Assembly: GCA_039972875.1 (NCBI GenBank)
Contig: JBDWMA010000042.1
Location: forward strand, 434,001-498,000
Origin: Pseudoruegeria sp039972875
GTDB lineage: Bacteria > Pseudomonadota > Alphaproteobacteria > Rhodobacterales > Rhodobacteraceae
DNA: 64,000 nt
Direction of reading: 5' to 3'
The notes beneath the pieces are model-generated. The model was not told where the DNA came from. It was given only the letters and a program-made list of their open reading frames with translations, and did no database searches. This document shows positions 17,355-25,363 of this stretch, piece by piece (position 1 is the first letter of the stretch; the number at the start of each line of letters is the position of its first letter). The position numbers and the translations under genes were made by a program.

Positions 17355-17931
17355 GATCAATCCCCAATGCTTCGCGTTGCCCGGCCAATACTGTGGCCAA
17401 TGCGCGTTTTCCGCGTGCTGTCAGGCTTTCCACTGCCTCAACACTAATATCCAATACTTCGGCGATTTCAGGGTTCGCCAACCCTTCTATGTGTCGCAAG
17501 ATCACAGCTTCGCGCTGGCGTTCTGGCAGAGTGGCCAAAGCCAGAGTCAATGCGCGCGCCCGTTCTTGTTGTTGCATCTGAGCCTCAACACCAGGCGTCT
17601 CATCGATTGGTTCATCGACCTCATCCAACGTTGAACTTCTTTTTTTACGCAACCGGTCGGTACAAAGGTTTGCCACGACCCGGTACATCCAAGTTGAGAC
17701 TTTTGCCTCTCCTTGCCGCCAGTCCGGTGCGATTTTCCAAAGCCGTAACATCGCCTCCTGCGCCACATCGTCGGCCTCTGCCCGATCGCCAAGTACCCGG
17801 CTTGCATAACCCAATACCCGCGGAGTCAAACGCATAGTCAAAGCGCGCGCAGCAGCGCGATCCCCGTTGGCGTAAAGAACCAACAGCGCTTCATTCGAAA
17901 CATCATCAAGGGCATCAAAGGGCATATTCAT
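17347..17931 (-). CDS. ECF RNA polymerase sigma factor
   Basis: A 194-residue sigma-70 of the ECF type. Region 2 spans about residues 20-95 and includes AEDVAQEAMLRLW and the promoter-melting segment KVSTWMYRVVANLCTDRLRKK. Region 4 spans about 130-190, with LPERQREAVILRHIEGLANPEIAEVLDISVEAVESLTARGKRAL forming the -35-binding helix-turn-helix. The start at 17931 is chosen over an upstream TTG; an ATG six bases further in is also possible. It heads an operon with a candidate anti-sigma and a periplasmic metal-sensor-like gene, so it probably responds to a periplasmic signal. An EF-hand protein gene precedes it on the same strand. Confidence 0.92.
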   Translation of the reverse strand: MNMPFDALDDVSNEALLVLYANGDRAAARALTMRLTPRVLGYASRVLGDRAEADDVAQEAMLRLWKIAPDWRQGEAKVSTWMYRVVANLCTDRLRKKRSSTLDEVDEPIDETPGVEAQMQQQERARALTLALATLPERQREAVILRHIEGLANPEIAEVLDISVEAVESLTARGKRALATVLAGQREALGIDHD

Positions 17932-18019
17932 TCCCAAAACTGCGTATCCCGATCCGTCCAAAGACGCAATTGCCAGGGACCGACCTTCCGGTCCCTGAGC
18001 GCTTTAATGACAAGAAGAG

Positions 18020-18520
18020 TTACTTTTCTTCTTTGTCCTTACCCTTGCGAGGGCCTTTACGGTCCTTCATCTTTTCTTGGGCTGCAGCGAATTCTTCTTC
18101 GGAAATTTCACCATCTTCATTGGTATCAAAATGTTTGAACATCCGTTCACCACGGTCTTTTCCGCTCATTTCTTCGGCGGATAAAACGCCATCGTCGTTC
18201 TCATCCATATGCTCAATCATCCGTTCTGATTGCTTTTGCATACGCTCTTCATTTTCGCTTTTTGCGTGGGCAATCAGCTCTTCTGCGCTGACTTCACCAT
18301 TGCCATCAGCATCAAGGGTCGCAAACCGTTCGGCCTGTTTTGCCACTAAATCCTCAGCTGTGATTATTCCATCACCATTGGTGTCCATCTGTTCAAACGT
18401 CATCGCCTCTTTACCGTGATGACGGGGGCCTTTTTTTGCCTCCGCTACCGTTGCGCCCGCCATTGTGGTCGCCACGACTGCCAGAGCTGCTACACCTGCG
18501 ATCAATTGAGTACGTTTCAT
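18020..18520 (-). CDS. Secreted EF-hand calcium-binding protein (calmodulin-like)
   Basis: A 166-residue protein with a cleavable signal peptide (about 1-27, ending near AEA) and four EF-hand loops of the canonical 12-residue form at about D46-D57, D70-E81, D106-E117 and D132-E143 (DTNGDG, DADGNG, DENDDG, DTNEDG). The tail is highly charged (Lys/Glu). It is therefore a periplasmic or exported Ca2+-binding protein. It lies 88 bases before the ECF sigma operon on the same strand, so it may be cotranscribed with it or be one of its targets; neither is shown by the sequence. Confidence 0.88.
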   Translation of the reverse strand: MKRTQLIAGVAALAVVATTMAGATVAEAKKGPRHHGKEAMTFEQMDTNGDGIITAEDLVAKQAERFATLDADGNGEVSAEELIAHAKSENEERMQKQSERMIEHMDENDDGVLSAEEMSGKDRGERMFKHFDTNEDGEISEEEFAAAQEKMKDRKGPRKGKDKEEK

Positions 18521-18734
18521 TTTTGCATTCCTCAGTTTTGGTCTTGATCAACGCGTCGTTTGTTTGCCGCGTTCACAAAGTAAAACGGGGATCCGAAGGA
18601 CTTCCGTCGGACAAATATCAAAAAGTTTGAACTATTTTGCGACATCCGGACGCAAGGACATTTCGTCAGCTCTCATATTTGATAGGAAAGACATACATCA
18701 GCCTCTCGTTATTAAGGCATAGGACAATTCTCAC

Positions 18735-19157
18735 ATGAGTACCGAGACAAACATCGAACAAACTGATCGTCCAGCGCGCCCGGCAATGCTACGGGGATGG
18801 CGTCGGAAATGCCCAAAATGTGGGGCTGGTGATCTGTTCAAAGGATTTCTAAAAGTGCGCGACGAATGTGCTGTTTGCCACGAAGAGTTCCACCACCAGC
18901 GTGCAGATGATGGTCCCGCCTATCTTACCATTTTGATCGTCGGTCATATTCTTGGGTTTGCGATGCATATTTCATTTACCCAATTGCGTCCCGACCCTTT
19001 GCTGCTAGGCACCGTTTTATCAGTGCTGAGTGTTGCATTGGCGCTTTACCTTTTACCCCGCATTAAAGGTGCATTTGTCGGTCTGCAGTGGGCAAAAAGA
19101 ATGCATGGCTTTGGGATTATAAATAGAAAAACAGAGGCCGAGGTACCGGTTGGATAA
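18735..19157 (+). CDS. DUF983-family membrane protein
   Basis: A 140-residue protein of the DUF983 family. The N-terminal part has a zinc-ribbon-like pair (RRKCPKCGAG at about 24-33 and CAVCHEEF at about 46-53), followed by the conserved ADDGPAY motif and two membrane spans (about 65-85 and 92-112). Members are common in alphaproteobacteria, some near cytochrome c oxidase genes, but their function is not established. Its stop overlaps the start of the NUDIX gene by 8 bases, so the two are translated as a pair. Confidence 0.85.
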   Translation: MSTETNIEQTDRPARPAMLRGWRRKCPKCGAGDLFKGFLKVRDECAVCHEEFHHQRADDGPAYLTILIVGHILGFAMHISFTQLRPDPLLLGTVLSVLSVALALYLLPRIKGAFVGLQWAKRMHGFGIINRKTEAEVPVG

Positions 19158-19860
19158 AACCGCGATCCGCCACGCCGCAACAGTCATCGTTCTTCGTGAC
19201 AGGCAAACTGATCCTAAAGTCCTCATGGGACAGCGCGGAGCCAAAGCCGCGTTCATGCCTAATAAATTTGTTTTTCCCGGGGGCGCCGTCGATGCAGGAG
19301 ACTATGACATCCCATTAATGTCTCCGCCTCGTTCTATCTGCTTTGATCGTCTACAGTTTGAAACCGATCCCGCGCTTATTCCCGCACTTTATGCGGCTGC
19401 AATTCGTGAGCTCTGGGAAGAAACAGGTTTACGGGCTGGCATTTCCAACTCTTGGTCTAATGCCCCACTGGATTGGCAGAGTTATGCCGCGACAGGCCTT
19501 CGGCCAACCGCAGCTCCACTCTCTTTTGTGTTTCGTGCGATCACGCCCCCCGGTCGACCCAGACGGTTTGATGCGCGGTTCTTTTTGATGGATGCCGTGG
19601 ATTTAGCCGGAGATCCCGACGACTTTTCCCAAGCTTCCGATGAATTATCCCATCTCCAATGGGTGCCCTTACGGCAGGCGGGTGGTTTTGATCTGCCCTT
19701 CATTACAGAGGTTGTCCTCTCTGAGATTTCTAAATATGCGCGGACAGGGGCACAGCCTGAAACAGTCCCGTTTTTCCGAAATGACGATGAAGAGGCGCTG
19801 TTCTTACAACTTTCGGGCAAAGGCCCGTTACTTCAAGAAAATCAAAAGAATAATACTTAG
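19150..19860 (+). CDS. NUDIX hydrolase with an insertion in the Nudix box
   Basis: A 236-residue protein that appears to start at TTG 19150, inside the end of the DUF983 gene, with a GAGG stretch upstream; no internal ATG fits better. The Nudix motif is split: FVFPGGAVDAGD near residue 40 supplies the first Gly and AAIRELWEETGL near residue 87 supplies REx2EExG, with about 35 residues inserted. This is the pattern of NUDT7/NUDT19-like hydrolases, some of which cleave CoA derivatives, but the substrate here is unknown. The protein should hydrolyse a nucleoside-diphosphate-linked compound in the cytoplasm. It ends inside the 3' end of the convergent EamA gene (33 bases of overlap). Confidence 0.82.
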   Translation: MDKTAIRHAATVIVLRDRQTDPKVLMGQRGAKAAFMPNKFVFPGGAVDAGDYDIPLMSPPRSICFDRLQFETDPALIPALYAAAIRELWEETGLRAGISNSWSNAPLDWQSYAATGLRPTAAPLSFVFRAITPPGRPRRFDARFFLMDAVDLAGDPDDFSQASDELSHLQWVPLRQAGGFDLPFITEVVLSEISKYARTGAQPETVPFFRNDDEEALFLQLSGKGPLLQENQKNNT

Positions 19861-20733
19861 GCACAGTAAGGCCATTGCGATCAATTCGCGACCTGTAGAT
19901 TTTTCCTTAAAAATGAAGACCGTCGCAAGAAAACTAAAAATCAGTTCAACTTGCCCGAGCGCTTTGACATAGGCGGCATTCTGCAGCGTAAACGCTGTAA
20001 ACCACCCTAAAGACCCCAACATTGACGTAAGACCTACCATGATCCCAATGCGCCAATTGCTCAGAACTTTGGTGATCTGTCCTCGCTCTTTTGCTGACAA
20101 CCAGATCGCCATCGCAATCGTTTGTGATGCCGTCACACAGGACAGCGTAAAGCAAGACCGAAGAAAAAAGTCCAAATCCCCAAGCGACAAAGACGCGCCG
20201 CGATAGCCAACGGCTGAAAACGCAAACAAAATACCTGACAACACGCCCAACCCAGACGCGCGGTTGAAAAATCTTGATATCCCGGATGCGCCTGAACTTT
20301 TCGATGAATCTGACAACAATACGACCGCTACAAACCCCACCAAAATGGCCAAAAGACCTCCGCGGCTGATCCCCTCACCAAGAATTAGAAACCCGACAAA
20401 GGCCGTCTGTAAGACTTCGGTCTTTTTAAATGTGATCCCAACGGCAAAGTTTCGCTCCGCAAAAAGAGCGACCACACACATCGTCGCTAAAATTTGGCTT
20501 AGCGCGCCAACAAGTGCAAACCCCCAAAACCGCGCACTGGTCTCTGGTAAACTGTGACCGCCTGACGAGGTATAACCCCATAGCAACAGCGCAACCAAAG
20601 GGGCGGAAAATAGAAAGCGTGCGAATGTTGCCCCGCCAGTCGATAAACGCGTCGCTTTCAGATGCTTTTGCAGCATAAAGCGAAAATTTTGCGCAAGGGC
20701 CGCGCCAATCGTGATTGGTATCCAGAGTTCCAT
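19828..20733 (-). CDS. EamA-family (drug/metabolite superfamily) transporter
   Basis: A 301-residue integral membrane protein with about ten hydrophobic spans arranged as two five-helix halves, typical of EamA/DMT transporters (two EamA repeats, about 1-135 and 150-300). It should export or exchange a small metabolite across the inner membrane; the substrate is not predictable. The 3' end overlaps the NUDIX gene on the other strand. The desaturase gene lies 48 bases upstream on the same strand and may share a transcript. Confidence 0.85.
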   Translation of the reverse strand: MELWIPITIGAALAQNFRFMLQKHLKATRLSTGGATFARFLFSAPLVALLLWGYTSSGGHSLPETSARFWGFALVGALSQILATMCVVALFAERNFAVGITFKKTEVLQTAFVGFLILGEGISRGGLLAILVGFVAVVLLSDSSKSSGASGISRFFNRASGLGVLSGILFAFSAVGYRGASLSLGDLDFFLRSCFTLSCVTASQTIAMAIWLSAKERGQITKVLSNWRIGIMVGLTSMLGSLGWFTAFTLQNAAYVKALGQVELIFSFLATVFIFKEKSTGRELIAMALLCLSIILLIFLK

Positions 20734-20781
20734 ACCAAATGCCCTCTCATTTCCGGAAATACTTGTCCAGTGGAACTTGGA

Positions 20782-21675
20782 TCAATCCTTTATCAAAGGA
20801 TGGACGACCGGATCTTTGGCTTTCAGAAAATAGCGTGCAACAATTTCAGCGTAGCTTTTATATCGATACCCCTCATTTGCCGACAGAAATCGATCGCGGT
20901 TGTTGGCATAGAGTTTAGGCAAATTGTACCAAGGAACATTTGGGTGCATATGATGAACAATGTGCAAATTGTTGTTCAAAAACAAAAGGGCCAATGGCCC
21001 TCTATCCTCAATTACCACCGTCCGCGCGCGACTTTTATCATGGGCCCTATGTTCCAGATAGGTTCGAATTTTCAACACTGATAGCGCAAAATAGGCACAC
21101 AACAGATATCCCCAAATCGGTAAAGATGAATAACGCACAACGCTGCAAACAATGATCGCAGATGAAAGCGTATGGGACAGCCAACTCCCCACGATTCTCA
21201 TATCCCCAGAGCGAACATCAGATTTCATAAAACATATTTGCCCCAAAGCAGGACCAATAATCATACGACCCAATAAAGTGTTGTTTGCCACAAACAGAGG
21301 ACGCCTGATGGCACACAGACCAGACCACTGCACAGGGGCCAAAAAATTGGATTCCGGATCATCGTAGGGGTCCGTCAGATTGCTATCTTTATGATGGGCC
21401 AAATGTGTATCCCGAAATCGACCATATGGAATGGCCAATCCAATTGCAGGAAACACAAGTGCGTCGTTTAAACGGTGGTTCTGAAAGGGATGGCCATGTA
21501 TGATTTCGTGCTGTAACGAGGAATGCTGCGCAATCGCCAAAGTGGTTATCACACCTGCCAATACTGGCTGGCTATCTGCCAACCAATAGACCGCCCCGCC
21601 CCACAATCCGTAACATGCAAATACCATGAAAAGCGTTATCCATTCGAACCTGGGTTGATCACCCATGAGCAACAC
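20782..21675 (-). CDS. Membrane fatty acid desaturase family protein
   Basis: A 297-residue membrane di-iron enzyme. It has the three histidine clusters of the family: H51-x4-H56-x3-H60 (HSSLQHEIIH), H91-x2-H94-H95 (HLAHH), and a C-terminal HIVHHMHP near residue 250. Hydrophobic segments flank them. Such enzymes introduce a double bond or hydroxyl into lipids or carotenoids, using O2 and electrons from a ferredoxin or cytochrome. The exact substrate is not clear; a phospholipid acyl chain or related lipid is likely. The start overlaps the end of the DUF2061 gene by 17 bases. Confidence 0.88.
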   Translation of the reverse strand: MLLMGDQPRFEWITLFMVFACYGLWGGAVYWLADSQPVLAGVITTLAIAQHSSLQHEIIHGHPFQNHRLNDALVFPAIGLAIPYGRFRDTHLAHHKDSNLTDPYDDPESNFLAPVQWSGLCAIRRPLFVANNTLLGRMIIGPALGQICFMKSDVRSGDMRIVGSWLSHTLSSAIIVCSVVRYSSLPIWGYLLCAYFALSVLKIRTYLEHRAHDKSRARTVVIEDRGPLALLFLNNNLHIVHHMHPNVPWYNLPKLYANNRDRFLSANEGYRYKSYAEIVARYFLKAKDPVVHPLIKD

Positions 21676-21877
21676 GTGGCTGGCGACCCCATTGTACTTT
21701 GGACCAGATGCGTTCGTATAGGATGTACGTCAGAAACCCCGTCGCCGAATTGATCAGAGCAAAAGCCCCTCCTGTTTCAACTGACCCGGTGATCAAATAG
21801 GCAACTGCAAACATAACGATTAGCCCCAGCACCTGCCATATTATGGCTTTGACCAAGCTGCGCAGTCTGGTTTCCAT
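21659..21877 (-). CDS. DUF2061-domain small membrane protein
   Basis: A 72-residue protein with two hydrophobic spans (about 8-30 and 36-56) and the YERIWSKVQWG motif typical of DUF2061. The family occurs widely and is often encoded with lipid or sulfur-assimilation genes; its function is unknown. It overlaps the desaturase gene, so it may assist that membrane enzyme (inference). Confidence 0.85.
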   Translation of the reverse strand: METRLRSLVKAIIWQVLGLIVMFAVAYLITGSVETGGAFALINSATGFLTYILYERIWSKVQWGRQPRVAHG

Positions 21878-21921
21878 AACGTCTCCTGTTTTTTGAAATG
21901 TCCTTTCTTCTAGGTTAAATT

Positions 21922-21950
21922 GGTGTGATGCAGTATTACGGGTTCACACC
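21922..21950. promoter_or_regulatory. Inverted repeat between the DUF2061-desaturase operon and the XRE regulator
   Basis: GGTGTGA (21922-21928) and TCACACC (21944-21950) form a perfect 7-bp inverted repeat with a 15-bp spacer. It lies in the 106-bp divergent region between the desaturase operon and the XRE-type regulator, and is a candidate operator for that regulator. Confidence 0.45.
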
Positions 21951-21983
21951 GCATTTTCTCCACATTGGTGATATAAAACAACA

Positions 21984-22841
21984 ATGACGAACAAAATAGA
22001 CAAGCGTGATCGTGCCGCCCTGTTTCGCGACAGGTTGGCAAGTGCGATGACCGATCAAGGGCTAAACCGAAGCGCGCTATCGCGTGCCATTGGAGTTGAT
22101 CGTTCAACAATCTCTCAAATTCTCACTTCCGAAGTTGCCCGTCTGCCCAATGCGCAAGTCGCAGCAGAATGCGCTCGTGTGCTCGGTGTTTCGGCGGATT
22201 GGCTGCTTGGGTTAAGCAATCGGCCAGAAAGTGCAACCAGTCTGATGGCCTCGGCTTTGCGCATGACCGAGGCCCCACGCGCCCTCGTCGATGAGCAAAT
22301 CTTTGCGTGGCATCAAGAAGCCGCTGGCTATAAAATACGCCATGTTCCTGCGACCTTACCTGATATGCTAAAAACCCATGATATGTTGACTTGGGAATAT
22401 TCGCCGCAATTGGGGCGCACAACAGAACAGGCCATCGGCGCAACTCAGGATCGGCTCAGTTGGATGCGACAAGCACCGTCGGACTATGAAATTGCTCTGC
22501 CCATGCATGAGCTTGAAAGTTTCGCCAAGGGCGAAGGGTATTATGCAGAGCTTCCTTTGGACATTCGTCGGGCTCAGCTGGAGCGGATGATCGAAATATA
22601 TGATCAATTGTACCCAACATTGCGCATGGTTTTGTTTGATGCCCGTCGCCTTTTTTCCGCGCCAATCACCGTTTTTGGCCCCCTGTTGGCCGTGATATAC
22701 CTTGGCAGAAACTACATCGCGTTTCGCGACGCAGAACGTGTCCAAGCCATCACACGCCACTTTGACTGGCTCGTGCGTGAGGCTGTTATCTCCTCTCGCG
22801 AGGTCCCAAACGAATTACAACGCCTCAAAGGTATGCTGTAA
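21984..22841 (+). CDS. XRE-family transcriptional regulator
   Basis: A 285-residue regulator. A Cro/cI-type helix-turn-helix covers about residues 12-72 (RSALSRAIGVDRSTISQIL, then LPNAQVAAECARVLGVSADWLLGL). The C-terminal 200 residues form a conserved alphaproteobacterial domain without a known ligand. It is transcribed divergently from the DUF2061-desaturase operon, so control of lipid modification is a reasonable inference. The upstream inverted repeat at 21922-21950 could be its site. Confidence 0.85.
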   Translation: MTNKIDKRDRAALFRDRLASAMTDQGLNRSALSRAIGVDRSTISQILTSEVARLPNAQVAAECARVLGVSADWLLGLSNRPESATSLMASALRMTEAPRALVDEQIFAWHQEAAGYKIRHVPATLPDMLKTHDMLTWEYSPQLGRTTEQAIGATQDRLSWMRQAPSDYEIALPMHELESFAKGEGYYAELPLDIRRAQLERMIEIYDQLYPTLRMVLFDARRLFSAPITVFGPLLAVIYLGRNYIAFRDAERVQAITRHFDWLVREAVISSREVPNELQRLKGML

Positions 22842-22854
22842 ACGTTACACCAAT

Positions 22855-23901
22855 CTAAAACGGCATCGGATGACATCTATGTGCTGCAATAATGTCGGCA
22901 AGGACCTCATCATTGAGGGCGACATCCACGGAACCAAGCGCCAACTTTAGCTGTTTCTCTGTCACCGCCCCAAATATTGGGATCGTTTTAAAAGGCCGTG
23001 ACATGCACCATGCGATGGCCATTTGCGATGGATCTAAGCCATGCTTTTGGGCAATCTCTGTATAGGCCTGAACCGCTGGCCAAACTAGATCGGTGACCCG
23101 GCCACCCAAATTTTCGACATAAGTTCGACGAGACCCTTTGGGTATCTCTGTTCCCCCCTTGTACTTCCCCGTAAGCATACCCGTTGCAAGCGGCGAAAAG
23201 GCCAGCAGAGTCACATCTTCATTAAAGGACAGCTCAGCAAGATCGCTGTCAAACTGACGGCAAACCAATGAATACTCATTTTGAATCGCCTGCATACGTG
23301 GCGCATCGAGCTTTTCAGCCTCGATCAGCCATTGCATTGTCCCCCACGCCGATTCATTGGACAGGCCAAATTCACGCACTTTTCCTGTGGCTTGCAGCTC
23401 TTTCATAGCGCCCAGTACGTCACCAATATTATCGATGATTTCCGCGCGGTTCTGTTGGCTCGGATCATAATCCCAAATTTGACGAAAATGGTAAGAACCT
23501 CGATTGGGCCAATGCAGTTGATATAGATCTATAACATCGGTTTTTAGCCGTTTTAATGACGCCTCGACACTATTATGCATCGTTTCTGCGGTAATGGGTT
23601 GACCAGGGCGCACGAAACGCTCGTTCAGCCCGCTATGTTTTGTGGCGATGACAACTTCATTTCGACGACCTGACTGCGCGACCCACTCTCCGATGATGGC
23701 CTCTGTCACCCCCACCGTCTCCGCCTGCACCGGGTTTACTGGGTACATTTCTGCGGTATCAATAAAGTTGACGCCATAATCCAACGCCATCTCAATCTGG
23801 GCATGACTCTCTTTTTGCGTGTTCTGTGTACCCCATGTCATCGAACCGAGACAAAGTTCCGAAACTTTCAAATCACTTCGACCGAGATTCAACTGTCGCA
23901 T
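22855..23901 (-). CDS. tas: Aldo/keto reductase, Tas type
   Basis: The start at 23901 gives 348 residues, the usual length of Tas-like aldo/keto reductases; the longer frame adds an unlikely N-terminus. The (beta/alpha)8 barrel carries the catalytic tetrad in the order D48 and Y53 (FIDTAEMY), Lys in VVIATKHSG, and His in QLHWPN. The C-terminal motif with NALG-like LALGSVDVAL is in place. It should reduce aldehydes or ketones with NADPH in the cytoplasm; the natural substrate of Tas proteins is unclear. Confidence 0.9.
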   Translation of the reverse strand: MRQLNLGRSDLKVSELCLGSMTWGTQNTQKESHAQIEMALDYGVNFIDTAEMYPVNPVQAETVGVTEAIIGEWVAQSGRRNEVVIATKHSGLNERFVRPGQPITAETMHNSVEASLKRLKTDVIDLYQLHWPNRGSYHFRQIWDYDPSQQNRAEIIDNIGDVLGAMKELQATGKVREFGLSNESAWGTMQWLIEAEKLDAPRMQAIQNEYSLVCRQFDSDLAELSFNEDVTLLAFSPLATGMLTGKYKGGTEIPKGSRRTYVENLGGRVTDLVWPAVQAYTEIAQKHGLDPSQMAIAWCMSRPFKTIPIFGAVTEKQLKLALGSVDVALNDEVLADIIAAHRCHPMPF

Positions 23902-24021
23902 CACATTACCCTTTACTGAGAGATTTCCGTGAGAACCTAACGATGGGAGCGTAAAGTGCAACCGGCAGGATGTAGACCGAAAAACATTGAGAACAAAACA
24001 GAAACATTATATCTTGAGGAA

Positions 24022-24630
24022 ATGACGACTCACCTCCTGACACGCAAACATCATCGCCCATCCACAGGTCATTCCTTTCTGGGGGATCTGACCCTCACCG
24101 TGGCTCGCACACATGAATTTTGCGGGAACTCTCGACACACCTTGGCGATGCTGCTGATCAAAGCCTATGAAGGACCTGTTTTTTGGATTCAACCCGGCTG
24201 GTTGCCGGAACGGCTACATGGTGACGGCATGCGCAGTTTTATCTCTCCGGGGCGCATAAATTTTGTGTCGGTGCGCCGCCCCGAGGATCTGCTTTGGTGC
24301 ACTGAGGAGGCCCTGCGCAGCGGTGTTGTCCCCCTTGTCATTGCCGATCTGCCGGCTCCGCCCCCTCTTACCCCCGTACGGCGTTTGCATTTGGCTTGTG
24401 AAACAGGGGTTGGTCAGGGGCTTCATCGACCTTTGGGCCTATTGCTAACCCCCGGCGACGGCGGGGCTCAAGGCGTCGAAAGCAGATGGCATTTTGCGGC
24501 CCATCACAGCGCAAAACAACAAGGATGGCGCCTGACCCGTCGTCGGGCGCGCACCGCCCCAGTCCAGAGCTGGTCTGTGCACCCTGATGGCCAATCCTAC
24601 GCCTTGACCAAAACCTCACAACCCGATTAA
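24022..24630 (+). CDS. ImuA-like RecA-fold protein without intact Walker A
   Basis: A 202-residue protein starting at ATG 24022 (GAGGA just upstream; the longer frame overlaps the divergent aldo/keto reductase promoter). The pattern GPVFWIQPGWLPERL, GVVPLVIADLPAPPPLTPVRRLHLACE and WRLTRRRARTAP matches the ImuA/RecA-like proteins of Rhodobacterales that normally precede imuB and dnaE2. The P-loop position (HEFCGNSRHTLA) lacks GK[S/T], so ATP binding is doubtful. ImuA works with ImuB and DnaE2 in SOS mutagenesis; neither partner gene is here, as a YceI gene follows. The assignment is by motif memory. Confidence 0.65.
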   Translation: MTTHLLTRKHHRPSTGHSFLGDLTLTVARTHEFCGNSRHTLAMLLIKAYEGPVFWIQPGWLPERLHGDGMRSFISPGRINFVSVRRPEDLLWCTEEALRSGVVPLVIADLPAPPPLTPVRRLHLACETGVGQGLHRPLGLLLTPGDGGAQGVESRWHFAAHHSAKQQGWRLTRRRARTAPVQSWSVHPDGQSYALTKTSQPD

Positions 24631-24677
24631 CAAAAACGTCAGGCGACAAATTCAGAGAGCGATCTATAGTCAACACA

Positions 24678-25244
24678 ATGAATCGTATCATCGCCCTCTT
24701 CTTTCTGTTGATTAGCGTCTCTGCCGCTACCGCAGACCCCGTCGCATACACCTTACAGCCGGAACTTTCGGATGTTGGCTTCACCTATCGATTGAACGCT
24801 GAAAAACAACGTGGGACAATGCCCATCCAACAAGCAACCGTGCAGATCGACTTTGAGGAACTGGCGCAATCAAGCGTTGACGTCGTCCTTTCAGCCAAAG
24901 AGGCAACGACAAAGCTGCCATTTGTCAACGAAGCGATGAAATCAAGCAAAGTGCTGGATACCAAAAACCATCCAAGCATCCGGTTCAAAAGCCAATCCAT
25001 TACCGGCACAACGTCTAATGCACAGATCAAGGGCGATTTAACCATTCGCGGGGAAACGCGGCCCGTCACGCTGACCGCTAGGCTTTATCGCCAACGAGGT
25101 CAGGCCGCAGATGACCTCACCAAACTCACAATCCTGCTCACCGGTACCATCAGTCGCAAGGCATTTGGGGCCGATGGTTTTCCGGAGTTTGTAAAAGATG
25201 AAATTGGATTGAACATCCGCGCCCGGATCGAAAGCGCCGAATAA
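24678..25244 (+). CDS. YceI-family periplasmic lipid-binding-like protein
   Basis: A 188-residue protein with a signal peptide (about 1-19, ending in ATA before DPVAY) and a YceI lipocalin-like beta-barrel. Landmarks are SDVGFTYRL, the KLPFVNEAMKSSKVLDTKNHPSIRFKS segment, GDLTIRGETRPVTL, and the final RKAFGADGFPEFVKDEIGLNIRARIE. Family members bind isoprenoid-like lipids in the periplasm. No neighbour shares its theme. Confidence 0.9.
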   Translation: MNRIIALFFLLISVSAATADPVAYTLQPELSDVGFTYRLNAEKQRGTMPIQQATVQIDFEELAQSSVDVVLSAKEATTKLPFVNEAMKSSKVLDTKNHPSIRFKSQSITGTTSNAQIKGDLTIRGETRPVTLTARLYRQRGQAADDLTKLTILLTGTISRKAFGADGFPEFVKDEIGLNIRARIESAE

Positions 25245-25363
25245 ACACAACGAAATCCAGACAAACCTAACACCTACCTAAACACGACATCCCAGGTCGA
25301 ATACAGTACAGACTGACACAACCACATAGGCATGTTGAACATGTAATAACCAGAGGCCGCCAA

